In this document: piece after piece, positions 1 through 5,534 of the stretch
How the letters are laid out: each line of letters begins with the position of its first letter
How positions within the stretch are numbered: the first letter of the stretch is position 1
NCBI GenBank assembly: GCA_049964535.1
Contig: JBMFXG010000095.1
Coordinates: 1-9,917, forward strand
Direction: 5' to 3'
Origin: JAJYZP01 sp049964535
GTDB taxonomy: Bacteria > Actinomycetota > Acidimicrobiia > Acidimicrobiales > Acidimicrobiaceae
DNA: 9,917 nt
Notes under the pieces: generated by a model
What the model was told of the DNA's origin: nothing
Databases searched by the model: none
Seen by the model: the letters and a program-made list of their open reading frames with translations, nothing else
Made by a program: the position numbers and the translations under genes

Positions 1-421
1 CACGGACGCCACCGTAAGGGTCTGGGCCGGTACCGTTGAACTCGAGATCGAAGCTCACTGGTTTGGTCACGTCTTTGACGGTGAGATTCCCGGTCAAGGT
101 GTAGTCATTACCTTTGGGGGCGAGGGAGGTGGAGATGAACTTCATGGTCGGGAAGGTCTCTGCGTCAAAGAAGTCTGCGGACTTGAGGTGACCGTCGCGA
201 TTCTCGTCTCGGGTGTCGACTGAACCGGTTTCGATCGTGGCGGTAACGGTAGAGTCAGCGATATTTTCCGCGATCTCTACCTCTCCCGAGAAGGTATTGA
301 ACCGGCCACGTACCTTGGATACCATCATGTGTCTAACCACGAACTCAACGTTTGAGTGGCTTGGATCTACGACCCATTTGCCAGGAGTAATTCCTAGCTC
401 TGTAGCTGTTGTTGCCGCCAT
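1..421 (-). CDS. YceI family protein (partial, 3' end outside window)
   Basis: The reverse strand from an ATG at 421 reads 140 codons and runs off the window. The N-terminal part shows the YceI pattern: GKWVVDPSHSNVEFVVRHMM (about residues 14-33), then VSKVRGRF (34-41), and further on a DGHLKSADFFD-like segment and TVKDVTKPVSFDLEFNG. YceI proteins have a lipocalin-like beta barrel that binds isoprenoid or other lipid-like ligands, and family members usually have about 170-190 residues, so roughly a quarter is missing here. No signal peptide is visible, so this copy is probably cytoplasmic. The start is supported by a strong ribosome binding site, AAAGGAG (reverse complement of 427-433), 5 bases before the ATG. 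It is divergent from the MarR-type gene at 513 and shares its 91-bp spacer, so regulation by that protein is a reasonable inference. Family assignment is confident; the ligand is unknown. Confidence 0.9.
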   Translation of the reverse strand, partial: MAATTATELGITPGKWVVDPSHSNVEFVVRHMMVSKVRGRFNTFSGEVEIAENIADSTVTATIETGSVDTRDENRDGHLKSADFFDAETFPTMKFISTSLAPKGNDYTLTGNLTVKDVTKPVSFDLEFNGTGPDPYGGVR

Positions 422-459
422 AGTTGCTCCTTTGCTTCGAGAGCGGTTTGAATTGTTCA

Positions 460-469
460 AGTTTAAACT
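460..469. promoter_or_regulatory. Candidate MarR operator palindrome
   Basis: AGTTTAAACT is a perfect 10-bp palindrome in the spacer between the divergent yceI-like and marR-like genes. A second small inverted repeat, TTGAA-TTG-TTCAA (448-460), abuts it. On the minus strand TAAACT (465-460) could be the -10 element of the yceI-like gene, with a weak TTAGAT (488-483) 17 bp upstream. A bound dimer here would then block that promoter. MarR proteins commonly bind palindromes in such divergent spacers. That this one is bound is an inference. Confidence 0.4.
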
Positions 470-477
470 AACTATTT

Positions 478-506
478 TTCTGATCTAAGATTCCCGAATC
501 TAAGAT
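478..506 (+). promoter_or_regulatory. Candidate leaderless promoter of the marR-like gene
   Basis: TAAGAT (501-506) fits an actinobacterial -10 (TANNNT) and ends exactly 6 bases before the ATG at 513. Transcription would therefore begin at or next to the start codon. A poor -35 (TTCTGA, 478-483) lies 17 bp upstream. No Shine-Dalgarno sequence precedes the ATG, which supports a leaderless transcript. Confidence 0.45.
483..506 (+). repeat. 9-bp direct repeat overlapping an inverted repeat
   Basis: ATCTAAGAT occurs at 483-491 and again at 498-506, with starts 15 bp apart. The second copy contains the putative marR -10. The junction also forms GATTC-CC-GAATC (489-500). The element sits on the core promoter, so it may be a regulator site used for autoregulation. 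It could equally be a chance repeat in an AT-rich promoter. Confidence 0.4.
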
Positions 507-512
507 ATTGCT

Positions 513-974
513 ATGGATTCCGATTTGTTATGGCTCACCGACTTAGAGCTTCACCTATGGCGCCTCTACCTTGAGTGCTATCGAGAGATAGTGGGTCAGC
601 TAGATCTCGATCTCTCGGAGAATGCTGGATTGAGCCTCGCAGAGTATGAGGTCCTCGTACATCTCTCGGAGGCGACCGATGGCAGGAGTCGGATGTCGCA
701 GCTAGCAGATGCAATGCTGATCTCTCGCAGTGGTCTGACGCGGCGCGTTGATCGTATGGTCAGAGATGGATTGGTCATGAAGGAGGTTTGTTTGGAAGAT
801 CGTCGTGGGACCTTTGCGACTTTGACTCCCGATGGCTGGGATCTCTTGAGGCGAATTGCTCCGATGCATGTCGCTGCGGTACGTAGTCGATTTGTTGGGC
901 GACTCAACCAAGGACAACAGGAAGCTTTGATGGACGCCCTCATTGAGCTCAAGGGCCAGTTCGAAGATCGATAG
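513..974 (+). CDS. MarR family winged helix-turn-helix regulator
   Basis: This 153-residue protein has the usual MarR length and layout. Residues 1-35 form the N-terminal dimerisation helix region. Residues 61-88 (RMSQLADAMLISRSGLTRRV and following) give the helix-turn-helix with recognition helix SRSGLTRRVDRM. Residues 95-108 (EDRRGTFATLTPDG) are the beta wing with the conserved D-R-R, and the C-terminal helices close the dimer interface. MarR proteins are dimeric repressors released by small ligands or cysteine oxidation. C22 and C93 are present, but nothing here shows that they act as sensors. The gene diverges from the YceI-family gene and probably controls it and itself. The ATG at 513 has no Shine-Dalgarno sequence but lies 6 bases after a -10-like TAAGAT, so the mRNA is probably leaderless. 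Family call is firm; ligand and targets are unknown. Confidence 0.93.
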   Translation: MDSDLLWLTDLELHLWRLYLECYREIVGQLDLDLSENAGLSLAEYEVLVHLSEATDGRSRMSQLADAMLISRSGLTRRVDRMVRDGLVMKEVCLEDRRGTFATLTPDGWDLLRRIAPMHVAAVRSRFVGRLNQGQQEALMDALIELKGQFEDR

Positions 975-990
975 GTCCGACCCTGCCGAT

Positions 991-1006
991 ATCTCTTAGA
1001 AGAGAT
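991..1006. terminator. Short hairpin between convergent genes
   Basis: ATCTCTT and AAGAGAT form a perfect 7-bp inverted repeat (991-997 with 1000-1006) in the 32-bp gap between the marR-like stop and the converging gene's stop. It is AT-rich. Only TTT follows on the plus strand and there is no T tract on the minus strand, so any terminator activity would be weak. Confidence 0.35.
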
Positions 1007-2845
1007 TTAGCCAGCCGGAGCACTCGTCGTCGTTGTTGACACGGGTGCCGTCGTCGTGGTCGAGGTGGTGCTTGAGGTCGTCGTTGTTGACACGGGTGCC
1101 GTCGTCGTAGGTGTGGTTGGAATGAGTGGTCCGTAGGGTGCGTGAGCCGCTACCTCGGCGGCGTTTGGATGTGCAGGATGAGTGGGTCCAGCAGGCCCGG
1201 TACCGAATGCAATCAGGACATTTTTCGTAATAGTGACGACCGGAGAGATAGGACAGCCCGACAGTGGTGGCGGACACTGTGTACCGTTGGCGGCCACCCA
1301 TAGGTTCGTTCCGGTCGCAAAGACGCCGGCTCCTGAGGCGGCGGTGTAGTACGACATGTCAGCGAAGTACGGTACGTTCCTGCACAGAACTGGGGAGTTA
1401 GCGAGGAGCTGAAGTGATGCCGGTGGCGAATAGTTTGATCCGTATCCATCAAACTCTGAACCAACGAGGTTCGGTATCTCCGAGCCCATGGTGAGTCCGG
1501 TTCCATGGAACACCCACGCTGTGGGGTCGGTGATAATCATGGGATATCGAACAGGGTTGCACTGATACTGAACGCCTATGAGATCTCCCTCGGGCTGGGG
1601 GTCCGGGGGGCTTGGCCAGTTCGTGGTGACCAGCGCATTGTTCTTCCCGTACTCGGGATCGAGTGAGGCTATGCGATAGTTAATTTCAAGTCTGTCTCGA
1701 CCCAGTGGTGACGAGGCGAAGCGAACTCTGCGGAAGATAGCGTTTGCGCCTAGGAACGCAAGGTTTACCCCGATATTTCGGGCGTTCGTGATGGCGGCCC
1801 GCATCTTTGGTGACCAATACTCATCGTGACCGAGCGAGACGATCTCGGAGTGGTTTTTGAGGAGTTGCGGATACTCATTGATATCAATGGAGGTCAAGTA
1901 GGAAACGTTCAGACCCATCTCTTCGGTAAGGGCCACCATGGGGAGCTCGTTGCCTATGAAGTCTGCTGCGCCTTGTCCAAAGGCGTAAGAGTACGGACGA
2001 TCGAAGCTTACGATCGTTGATCGTGCGCCTTGGTACGGACCGAAGTAGAGGTCCCAGCCACCCCACAAATTGTAAGCTTGCCAGGTGGTGACGGCATTGA
2101 TCAGGAGTACGGCTGAATTGGAGTGGAGATCGATAACCGTTATCGGAACGTAACTCTCTTGACCGGTGTTGCTAACGAGCTTCAAGATGTAGTCCCCGGG
2201 AAACCATGATGAGTTCGTTGTGATCTGTAGCGACGGTTGCCAGTTGCAACTTACGGTGTGAGACGTTTGCGATGGGGGGCATGCTGGCTGAACTACACCG
2301 GTAATCGTCGGTGACGTCCAGACTAAATGGCCATAGAGACCCTGGTAGTAACCCATGCGATACGCCTGAACTACAAAGGTAGGGGAGTTATCTGAGACGA
2401 AGAGCTGGAAGCTCTTTCCCATGACGACACTTGTTGCGGACGCGTAGCCCATGATTGAAGTGCCTGATTGAGGCCCGGTGATGCGCCAGGCTGAGGTCCC
2501 CGGAAGCTTATTTTGGGCTTCTATCGCCGCAGAGTAAAGAGGGCCGGGGGAGAGCCGATGCTTTGGGACCTCGTTGGCGAGTGCTAGGGCCGTCGGTTGC
2601 GTCGTGCTCGGCGACGAAGGGCGGGTCTGGGTTGTAGTCGTTGGTTTATTTGCAGCGGATCGTGTCTTGCTGGAGACGAGCTTGTTAGCGAATAATGCCC
2701 CAGTACCGACAAGGAGCACTCCGATCACGATCGCTATGCGCAGGGGTGTCGTGATGGAAGATCTCTGGCGTCGATGCATTGGCTTAGATCCAGATCTGCT
2801 CCGATGCTTGTTCGTCTGCGAAGGGTCGGGTTGCTCATCCGACAT
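1007..2845 (-). CDS. Membrane-anchored N,N-dimethylformamidase large-subunit-like protein
   Basis: This 612-residue protein has a basic cytoplasmic N terminus, one membrane segment (about 34-55, LRIAIVIGVLLVGTGALFAN) and a Thr/Ser/Pro linker (about 60-90). A large extracellular domain follows, then a Thr-rich C-terminal tail. The domain resembles the C-terminal region of the N,N-dimethylformamidase beta (large) subunit: AYRMGYYQGLYGHLVW (161-176), SWFPGDYILKL (213-223), TTWQAYNLWGGWDLY (253-267), VSFDRPY (279-285) and SLGHDEYWSPKMR (337-349). In dimethylformamidase a mononuclear iron is held by two tyrosines and a glutamate next to a catalytic histidine. The H340-x-E342 pair in GHDEYW may match the His/Glu pair, but I cannot place the tyrosines with certainty. 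An AGGGGAG ribosome binding site (reverse complement of 2854-2860) lies 8 bases before the ATG. Substrate is unknown. No small-subunit gene is adjacent, so amidase activity is only a possibility. Confidence 0.82.
   Translation of the reverse strand: MSDEQPDPSQTNKHRSRSGSKPMHRRQRSSITTPLRIAIVIGVLLVGTGALFANKLVSSKTRSAANKPTTTTQTRPSSPSTTQPTALALANEVPKHRLSPGPLYSAAIEAQNKLPGTSAWRITGPQSGTSIMGYASATSVVMGKSFQLFVSDNSPTFVVQAYRMGYYQGLYGHLVWTSPTITGVVQPACPPSQTSHTVSCNWQPSLQITTNSSWFPGDYILKLVSNTGQESYVPITVIDLHSNSAVLLINAVTTWQAYNLWGGWDLYFGPYQGARSTIVSFDRPYSYAFGQGAADFIGNELPMVALTEEMGLNVSYLTSIDINEYPQLLKNHSEIVSLGHDEYWSPKMRAAITNARNIGVNLAFLGANAIFRRVRFASSPLGRDRLEINYRIASLDPEYGKNNALVTTNWPSPPDPQPEGDLIGVQYQCNPVRYPMIITDPTAWVFHGTGLTMGSEIPNLVGSEFDGYGSNYSPPASLQLLANSPVLCRNVPYFADMSYYTAASGAGVFATGTNLWVAANGTQCPPPLSGCPISPVVTITKNVLIAFGTGPAGPTHPAHPNAAEVAAHAPYGPLIPTTPTTTAPVSTTTTSSTTSTTTTAPVSTTTTSAPAG
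1026..1108 (-). repeat. Intragenic 51-bp-period repeat encoding a Thr-rich tail
   Basis: A 32-bp sequence at 1026-1057 recurs exactly at 1077-1108, an offset of 51 bp or 17 codons. Both copies encode TTTTAPVSTTTTS near the C terminus of the dimethylformamidase-like protein, separated by a few more Ser/Thr codons. In-frame repeats like this can gain or lose units by slippage and change only tail length. A rigid or glycosylated cell-wall-spanning stalk is an inference. Confidence 0.85.
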
Positions 2846-3232
2846 CGTTCCCGCTCCCCTCTCGTTAGCAGTTGTATCCGCTCGGTCGACTGGAGTTCAG
2901 AGTCTTAGCGGTTCTCTTGATTCGAACGATGATAGCGGGTCGTTCTGCAGGGGTATGACATCGCACCTGAGTCATTTTTCAGCTTGCTGATGGCGAGATC
3001 GCGCTACCTTGCGATAGCTGATTCACGTTCAGTCTGGATCTGTCATGACGTGGTTTTCTGTCTCTGAAGTCGGATCGCTCTTGATAGAAGTCAGGTCGTG
3101 TGAACGCTCTCACGGGTACGGTGCAGGAAGAACTGTAGGTCGAGCTTCCGCCTGAGGCGAGAGCTAGAGAGTTCGTCGTTGGTTTCTGAGTCATCGAGGA
3201 ACGGTGGCGCCAGCGTGACTCGAGTCGGAGTG
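2846..3232. other. Intergenic region without a convincing gene
   Basis: These 387 bases lie between the phosphatase stop and the dimethylformamidase-like start, both on the minus strand. The short open frames here have unlikely composition and no ribosome binding site. Visible structures are an imperfect hairpin at 3143-3165 (AGCT..CGCC-TGA-GGCG..AGCT, no T tract), possibly a weak terminator after the phosphatase gene, and the palindrome GACTCGAGTC at 3217-3226 just after its stop. The dimethylformamidase-like gene presumably has its promoter in the left half; TACAAC and TATCAT on the minus strand are weak -10 candidates without a good -35. Confidence 0.5.
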
Positions 3233-4000
3233 CTATTCAAGGAGTCGGCGGCGTAGTTCGCTGATCTCTTGTTGTGTGATGCCGATAAATCCGGCGTAGC
3301 TCTCAAAACTTCCGAAGGTCTGCCGTAGCCATTGCAAGGTAGCTTGCATCGTCTGCGGCTCTGAGCTGATGAGGACCTGTGGAATTGCTTCGACAGAGGC
3401 TGCTAGTTCAGGGTGGTTGGCTTTTAGCCACGATAGCATGGTGGCTGTAGCAACGGTTGTGAGTGAATAGTCAGCAACGATATCTGTATCGTTAACGCCT
3501 AAGAGTCCGAGGACGAGCATGGCTAACAGTCCGGTCCGGTCTTTGCCCACAGCACAGTGGAAGACCGCAGGTAGAGCGTCCTCTTGCAAGATTCGAGTGA
3601 TAATGTGTGCGAACTGAGGCCCGGCATCGAGCAGAATCTCGCGATATCGGTCCTCTAGATAGGACTCAGGAAGGTCCGAAGCTTCGTTCCGCACCGAGAT
3701 GTCCATGAGAGGAATGCGTAGGTATTGCGCGACGTGGTCGTGCTGTGCAAAACTGCCTCGTCGAGCAGCTTCTTCGTTGGTTCGTAAGTCTATTACGAGT
3801 CGAAGCTGGCGAAGCTCTAGCTCGATAAGGTCGGAGCGAGAGAGGCGAAAGAGGTCATCGGCTCGATATAGTTGTCCCGTCCGAACCCGTCGGCCAGATT
3901 GCGTTAGATACCCTCCTAGATCTCGAAAGTTAAAGGCGCCCTCAAGGGGTACGTGTTGCTTCGAGAACGCTGCCGGGATGGTTTGAGTAGCACGCTGCAC
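3233..4000 (-). CDS. Tyrosine-protein phosphatase, PtpB / Y_phosphatase3 type
   Basis: This 255-residue protein has FNFRDLGGY (23-31), the N-terminal hallmark of the bacterial tyrosine/dual-specificity phosphatases related to mycobacterial PtpB and Listeria LipA. It also has the P-loop HCAVGKDRTG (148-157), where C149 is the nucleophile and R155 binds phosphate (C-X5-R). The D-R-T-G and the lysine in the loop (K153) match this family rather than classical low-molecular-weight phosphatases. No signal peptide is seen. The GTG at 4000 is the only possible start before the FRDLGG motif, because an in-frame TAA lies 9 bases upstream (4012-4010). There is no Shine-Dalgarno sequence, but TAACGT lies 6 bases upstream, as in a leaderless gene. 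It may act on phosphotyrosine, phosphoserine/threonine or phosphoinositides; the target is unknown and the neighbours give no hint. Confidence 0.9.
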   Translation of the reverse strand: MQRATQTIPAAFSKQHVPLEGAFNFRDLGGYLTQSGRRVRTGQLYRADDLFRLSRSDLIELELRQLRLVIDLRTNEEAARRGSFAQHDHVAQYLRIPLMDISVRNEASDLPESYLEDRYREILLDAGPQFAHIITRILQEDALPAVFHCAVGKDRTGLLAMLVLGLLGVNDTDIVADYSLTTVATATMLSWLKANHPELAASVEAIPQVLISSEPQTMQATLQWLRQTFGSFESYAGFIGITQQEISELRRRLLE

Positions 4001-4006
4001 ATTTGC

Positions 4007-4012
4007 ACGTTA
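4007..4012 (-). promoter_or_regulatory. Candidate -10 of a leaderless phosphatase transcript
   Basis: TAACGT on the minus strand (TANNNT) ends 6 bases before the GTG start at 4000. No ribosome binding site is present and an in-frame TAA forces this start. No convincing -35 was found about 17 bp upstream. Confidence 0.35.
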
Positions 4013-4228
4013 TGGGTTCGAAGTGACGAGGAGGTAACCGTTGCCTTTCTTAGAAGATTTTTCTCGTGACTTCGTCGGCTAATCTCACAAGTGGTGATAT
4101 TTTTCACTCTTAGTGCTTAAGTTTCTCGCCACTCGTTACGAAGTTGGTAGGAGCCGGAGATTCACCGTGGTGGATTGCATGGCTGTTTCGGTAAACGGTT
4201 GAGTCTTCGTAGGAGAGTGTGCAAAACT
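4013..4228 (+). promoter_or_regulatory. Upstream region of the pilus operon with a weak promoter candidate
   Basis: This is the spacer between the divergent phosphatase and first pilin genes, and it must hold the promoter for the abundant pilin transcript. The best pair I see is GTGATA (4094-4099), 18 bp, TAAGTT (4118-4123). It is poor at both boxes and would give a leader of about 100 bases. AGGAGAG (4211-4217) is the pilin ribosome binding site, 11 bases from the ATG. GTGA-N6-TCAC (4093-4106 area) is a small inverted repeat near the -35. I see no riboswitch fold. Confidence 0.3.
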
Positions 4229-4735
4229 ATGCGAGAAATAATAGAGAAGAAGCGTGCGCAGCGCGAGGGTGAAGACGGCTTTACCCTTATTGAGCTGATG
4301 GTCGTCGTCTTGATTATCGGTATTCTGATGGCGATCGCAATTCCAACCTACCTTGGTGCCCAACGTTCCGCTCAAGATAGGGCTGCTCAGAGCGACCTGC
4401 GGAACTTGGTAACGTCGGAGGTTTCGTTCTACACCCAGGGACAGACCTTTGCCACTGCGGCGCAGCTTGCGAAGCAAGATCCAACGTACGCAAATGCGTT
4501 AACAGGAACGACCCCGTCCATCACGGCAACGGTCGATACGGCAGGAGATGCAGCATGTTTGAGCGAGAAGTCGAACAGCGGAACCTGGTGGGCCATCGAA
4601 GCGACTCAAGCAAATGGGACCTTTTATTACCAGGGGACATCTGATCCTTGTTCTACCTTCACGACAGCGATCACCACGTCGAGCGTGACCAATGGAACTG
4701 GCTGGTCGAATACGGCCTCGGCGGTCGGCTGGTAA
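4229..4735 (+). CDS. pilA: Type IV prepilin, major pilin-like (pilin 1)
   Basis: The protein has 168 residues from the chosen start: a 17-residue charged leader ending in G17, then F18-T-L-I-E, the classic class III signal. Cleavage between G17 and F18 is followed by N-methylation of Phe; E at mature position 5 is the residue that guides pilin docking. The hydrophobic helix (FTLIELMVVVLIIGILMAIA) both anchors the protein and packs the pilus core. The globular part is Thr/Ser-rich with two cysteines (C110, C141) that could form the C-terminal disulfide loop, and it ends GWSNTASAVGW. The frame is open upstream to an ATG at 4175. I prefer the ATG at 4229 because of AGGAGAG at 4211-4217 and a normal leader length. 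It is first in the pilus operon and is followed by strong hairpins, as expected for the most abundant product. Confidence 0.93.
   Translation: MREIIEKKRAQREGEDGFTLIELMVVVLIIGILMAIAIPTYLGAQRSAQDRAAQSDLRNLVTSEVSFYTQGQTFATAAQLAKQDPTYANALTGTTPSITATVDTAGDAACLSEKSNSGTWWAIEATQANGTFYYQGTSDPCSTFTTAITTSSVTNGTGWSNTASAVGW
4274..4324 (+). repeat. Pilin N-helix block, copy 1 (51 bp identical to 4967-5017)
   Basis: This block encodes the cleavage site and the first half of the pilin helix. It is identical base for base, including every synonymous position, to 4967-5017 in pilin 2. After one mismatch, another 13 bases (4326-4338 and 5019-5031) are identical. Confidence 0.97.
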
Positions 4736-4747
4736 GAGCCGATCCAC

Positions 4748-4773
4748 AGAGAGCGAGTTTCAACTCGCTCTCT
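4748..4773 (+). terminator. Strong 12-bp hairpin after pilin 1, no T tract
   Basis: AGAGAGCGAGTT (4748-4759) pairs perfectly with AACTCGCTCTCT (4762-4773), leaving a tight loop (in practice TTCA with 11 pairs). It lies 12 bases after the pilin 1 stop. No T run follows, so it more likely protects the 3' end of the pilin 1 message from exonucleases, or marks a processing site, than terminates transcription alone. A small GCCC-AAGT-GGGC hairpin (4804-4815) follows. Confidence 0.75.
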
Positions 4774-4824
4774 CGGAGACGGTATCTACTGGCTCAAGTC
4801 CATGCCCAAGTGGGCAGAGGCGAA

Positions 4825-4883
4825 GGGGAGTGCGAGCGAACATCACGGCGCTCGCACTCCTCCTCCGTTTTAGTCGATTTTTT
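4825..4883 (+). terminator. Candidate intrinsic (partial) terminator between the pilin genes
   Basis: GGAGTGCGAGCG (4827-4838) pairs perfectly with CGCTCGCACTCC (4849-4860) around a 10-base loop, and G-C/G-T pairs may extend the stem to 4825-4862. TTTT (4868-4871) and T6 (4878-4883) follow. The T tract starts about 7 bases after the stem, which is further than in an ideal terminator, so partial read-through is likely. I see no clear promoter after it for pilin 2, so the downstream pilus genes probably rely on that read-through. Confidence 0.6.
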
Positions 4884-4906
4884 ATCTGTCGAGAAGTGGT
4901 GGAAAC

Positions 4907-5494
4907 ATGGAGATTGGTGAGGCAGGCGAGAACAACCTGGGTTTTCGCAGTAGAAGGTTCGACGAGGACGGCTTTACCCTTATTGAGCTGATGGTCGTCG
5001 TCTTGATTATCGGTATTTTGATGGCGATCGCCATTCCAACGTATCTCGGTGCTCAAAATACGTCAGAGAATCGAGCTGCGCAGTCCGATCTTCACGTGGT
5101 GCTGACCACAGAGTTGAGTTACTTTAGTGCTCATGGGGTCTACGTCAGCTCTGCCTCGGGAGCGGATCGAACTGCTTTAAGCGCCGCAGAACCGGCTCTA
5201 GCTTCGAGATTCACTTCGACGGTGCCGACCGCACCGGCCACTGTGAACGGTATCTACGTTGAAACTGGCTCGGCAAACGGTAACCCCAACCAAGCGGTCT
5301 GTGCCTTTGAATTTTCGTCAAGTGGTGATGTCTTCGGTATTGAATCGGTCTCGTCGGGCTCCGGTGAGGGAACCTACTTCTACAGCAACCTCTCGGGGAG
5401 TCCGTCGATACCTGCGAGCTGTACGTCGAGCCCATCGCTCAGCATGTCGAGCAGTGGTGGTTGGTCAACGAGTGCATCGGCGGCCGGATTTTGA
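4907..5494 (+). CDS. Type IV prepilin, second major pilin-like protein (pilin 2)
   Basis: The protein has 195 residues with a 22-residue acidic/basic leader ending in G22, then F23-T-L-I-E and the same helix as pilin 1; about 31 residues around the cleavage site and helix are identical between the two. After AAQSDL the globular domains diverge. This one is richer in Ser/Gly, has two cysteines (C132, C172) and ends GWSTSASAAGF, echoing the pilin 1 end. Retention of the -1 Gly, +1 Phe and +5 Glu means PilD should process it. The ATG at 4907 has only a weak ribosome binding site (GGTGG, 4898-4902), which together with the upstream terminator suggests lower output than pilin 1. It may be a minor or alternative pilin, or a co-polymer. 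Which pilin is the main subunit cannot be told from sequence. Confidence 0.92.
   Translation: MEIGEAGENNLGFRSRRFDEDGFTLIELMVVVLIIGILMAIAIPTYLGAQNTSENRAAQSDLHVVLTTELSYFSAHGVYVSSASGADRTALSAAEPALASRFTSTVPTAPATVNGIYVETGSANGNPNQAVCAFEFSSSGDVFGIESVSSGSGEGTYFYSNLSGSPSIPASCTSSPSLSMSSSGGWSTSASAAGF
4967..5017 (+). repeat. Pilin N-helix block, copy 2 (51 bp identical to 4274-4324)
   Basis: This is the second copy of the block described at 4274. The pilin genes otherwise differ strongly at the DNA level, so perfect synonymous identity here points to recent duplication, gene conversion or constraint on this segment. Confidence 0.97.
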
Positions 5495-5534
5495 ACTCTA
5501 CGACGCAGCAGGCCCTTGGAGAGCGAGATCGACC

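Noticed and set aside
213..488. Plus-strand open frame across the yceI-like gene
   Set aside because: It is antisense to the clear YceI-family coding sequence and runs through the divergent promoter region.
1026..1108. Direct repeats as a possible CRISPR or mobile-element trace
   Set aside because: The repeats are in frame, encode a Thr-rich protein tail and keep a 17-codon period, so they are an intragenic coding repeat.
3217..3226. Palindrome GACTCGAGTC after the phosphatase stop
   Set aside because: It has no loop and no T tract, so it is not a terminator. A 10-bp palindrome alone is weak evidence for an operator in a downstream position.
3091..3306. 71-codon minus-strand frame overlapping the phosphatase 3' end
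   Set aside because: It overlaps the phosphatase gene in another frame, has low-complexity polar composition and no ribosome binding site.
4014..4022. GGGTTCGAA, resembling a tRNA T-loop
   Set aside because: The flanking bases cannot form a T stem, and no anticodon arm or acceptor pairing is present.
4175..4228. Longer pilin 1 start at the ATG at 4175
   Set aside because: It would give a 35-residue leader with weak upstream ribosome binding. The ATG at 4229 follows AGGAGAG and gives a normal 17-residue leader.
5259..5534. Upstream extension of the prepilin peptidase frame into pilin 2
   Set aside because: This part overlaps the well-supported pilin 2 coding sequence, is Arg-rich in the manner of an antisense or off-frame reading, and has no counterpart in PilD proteins.
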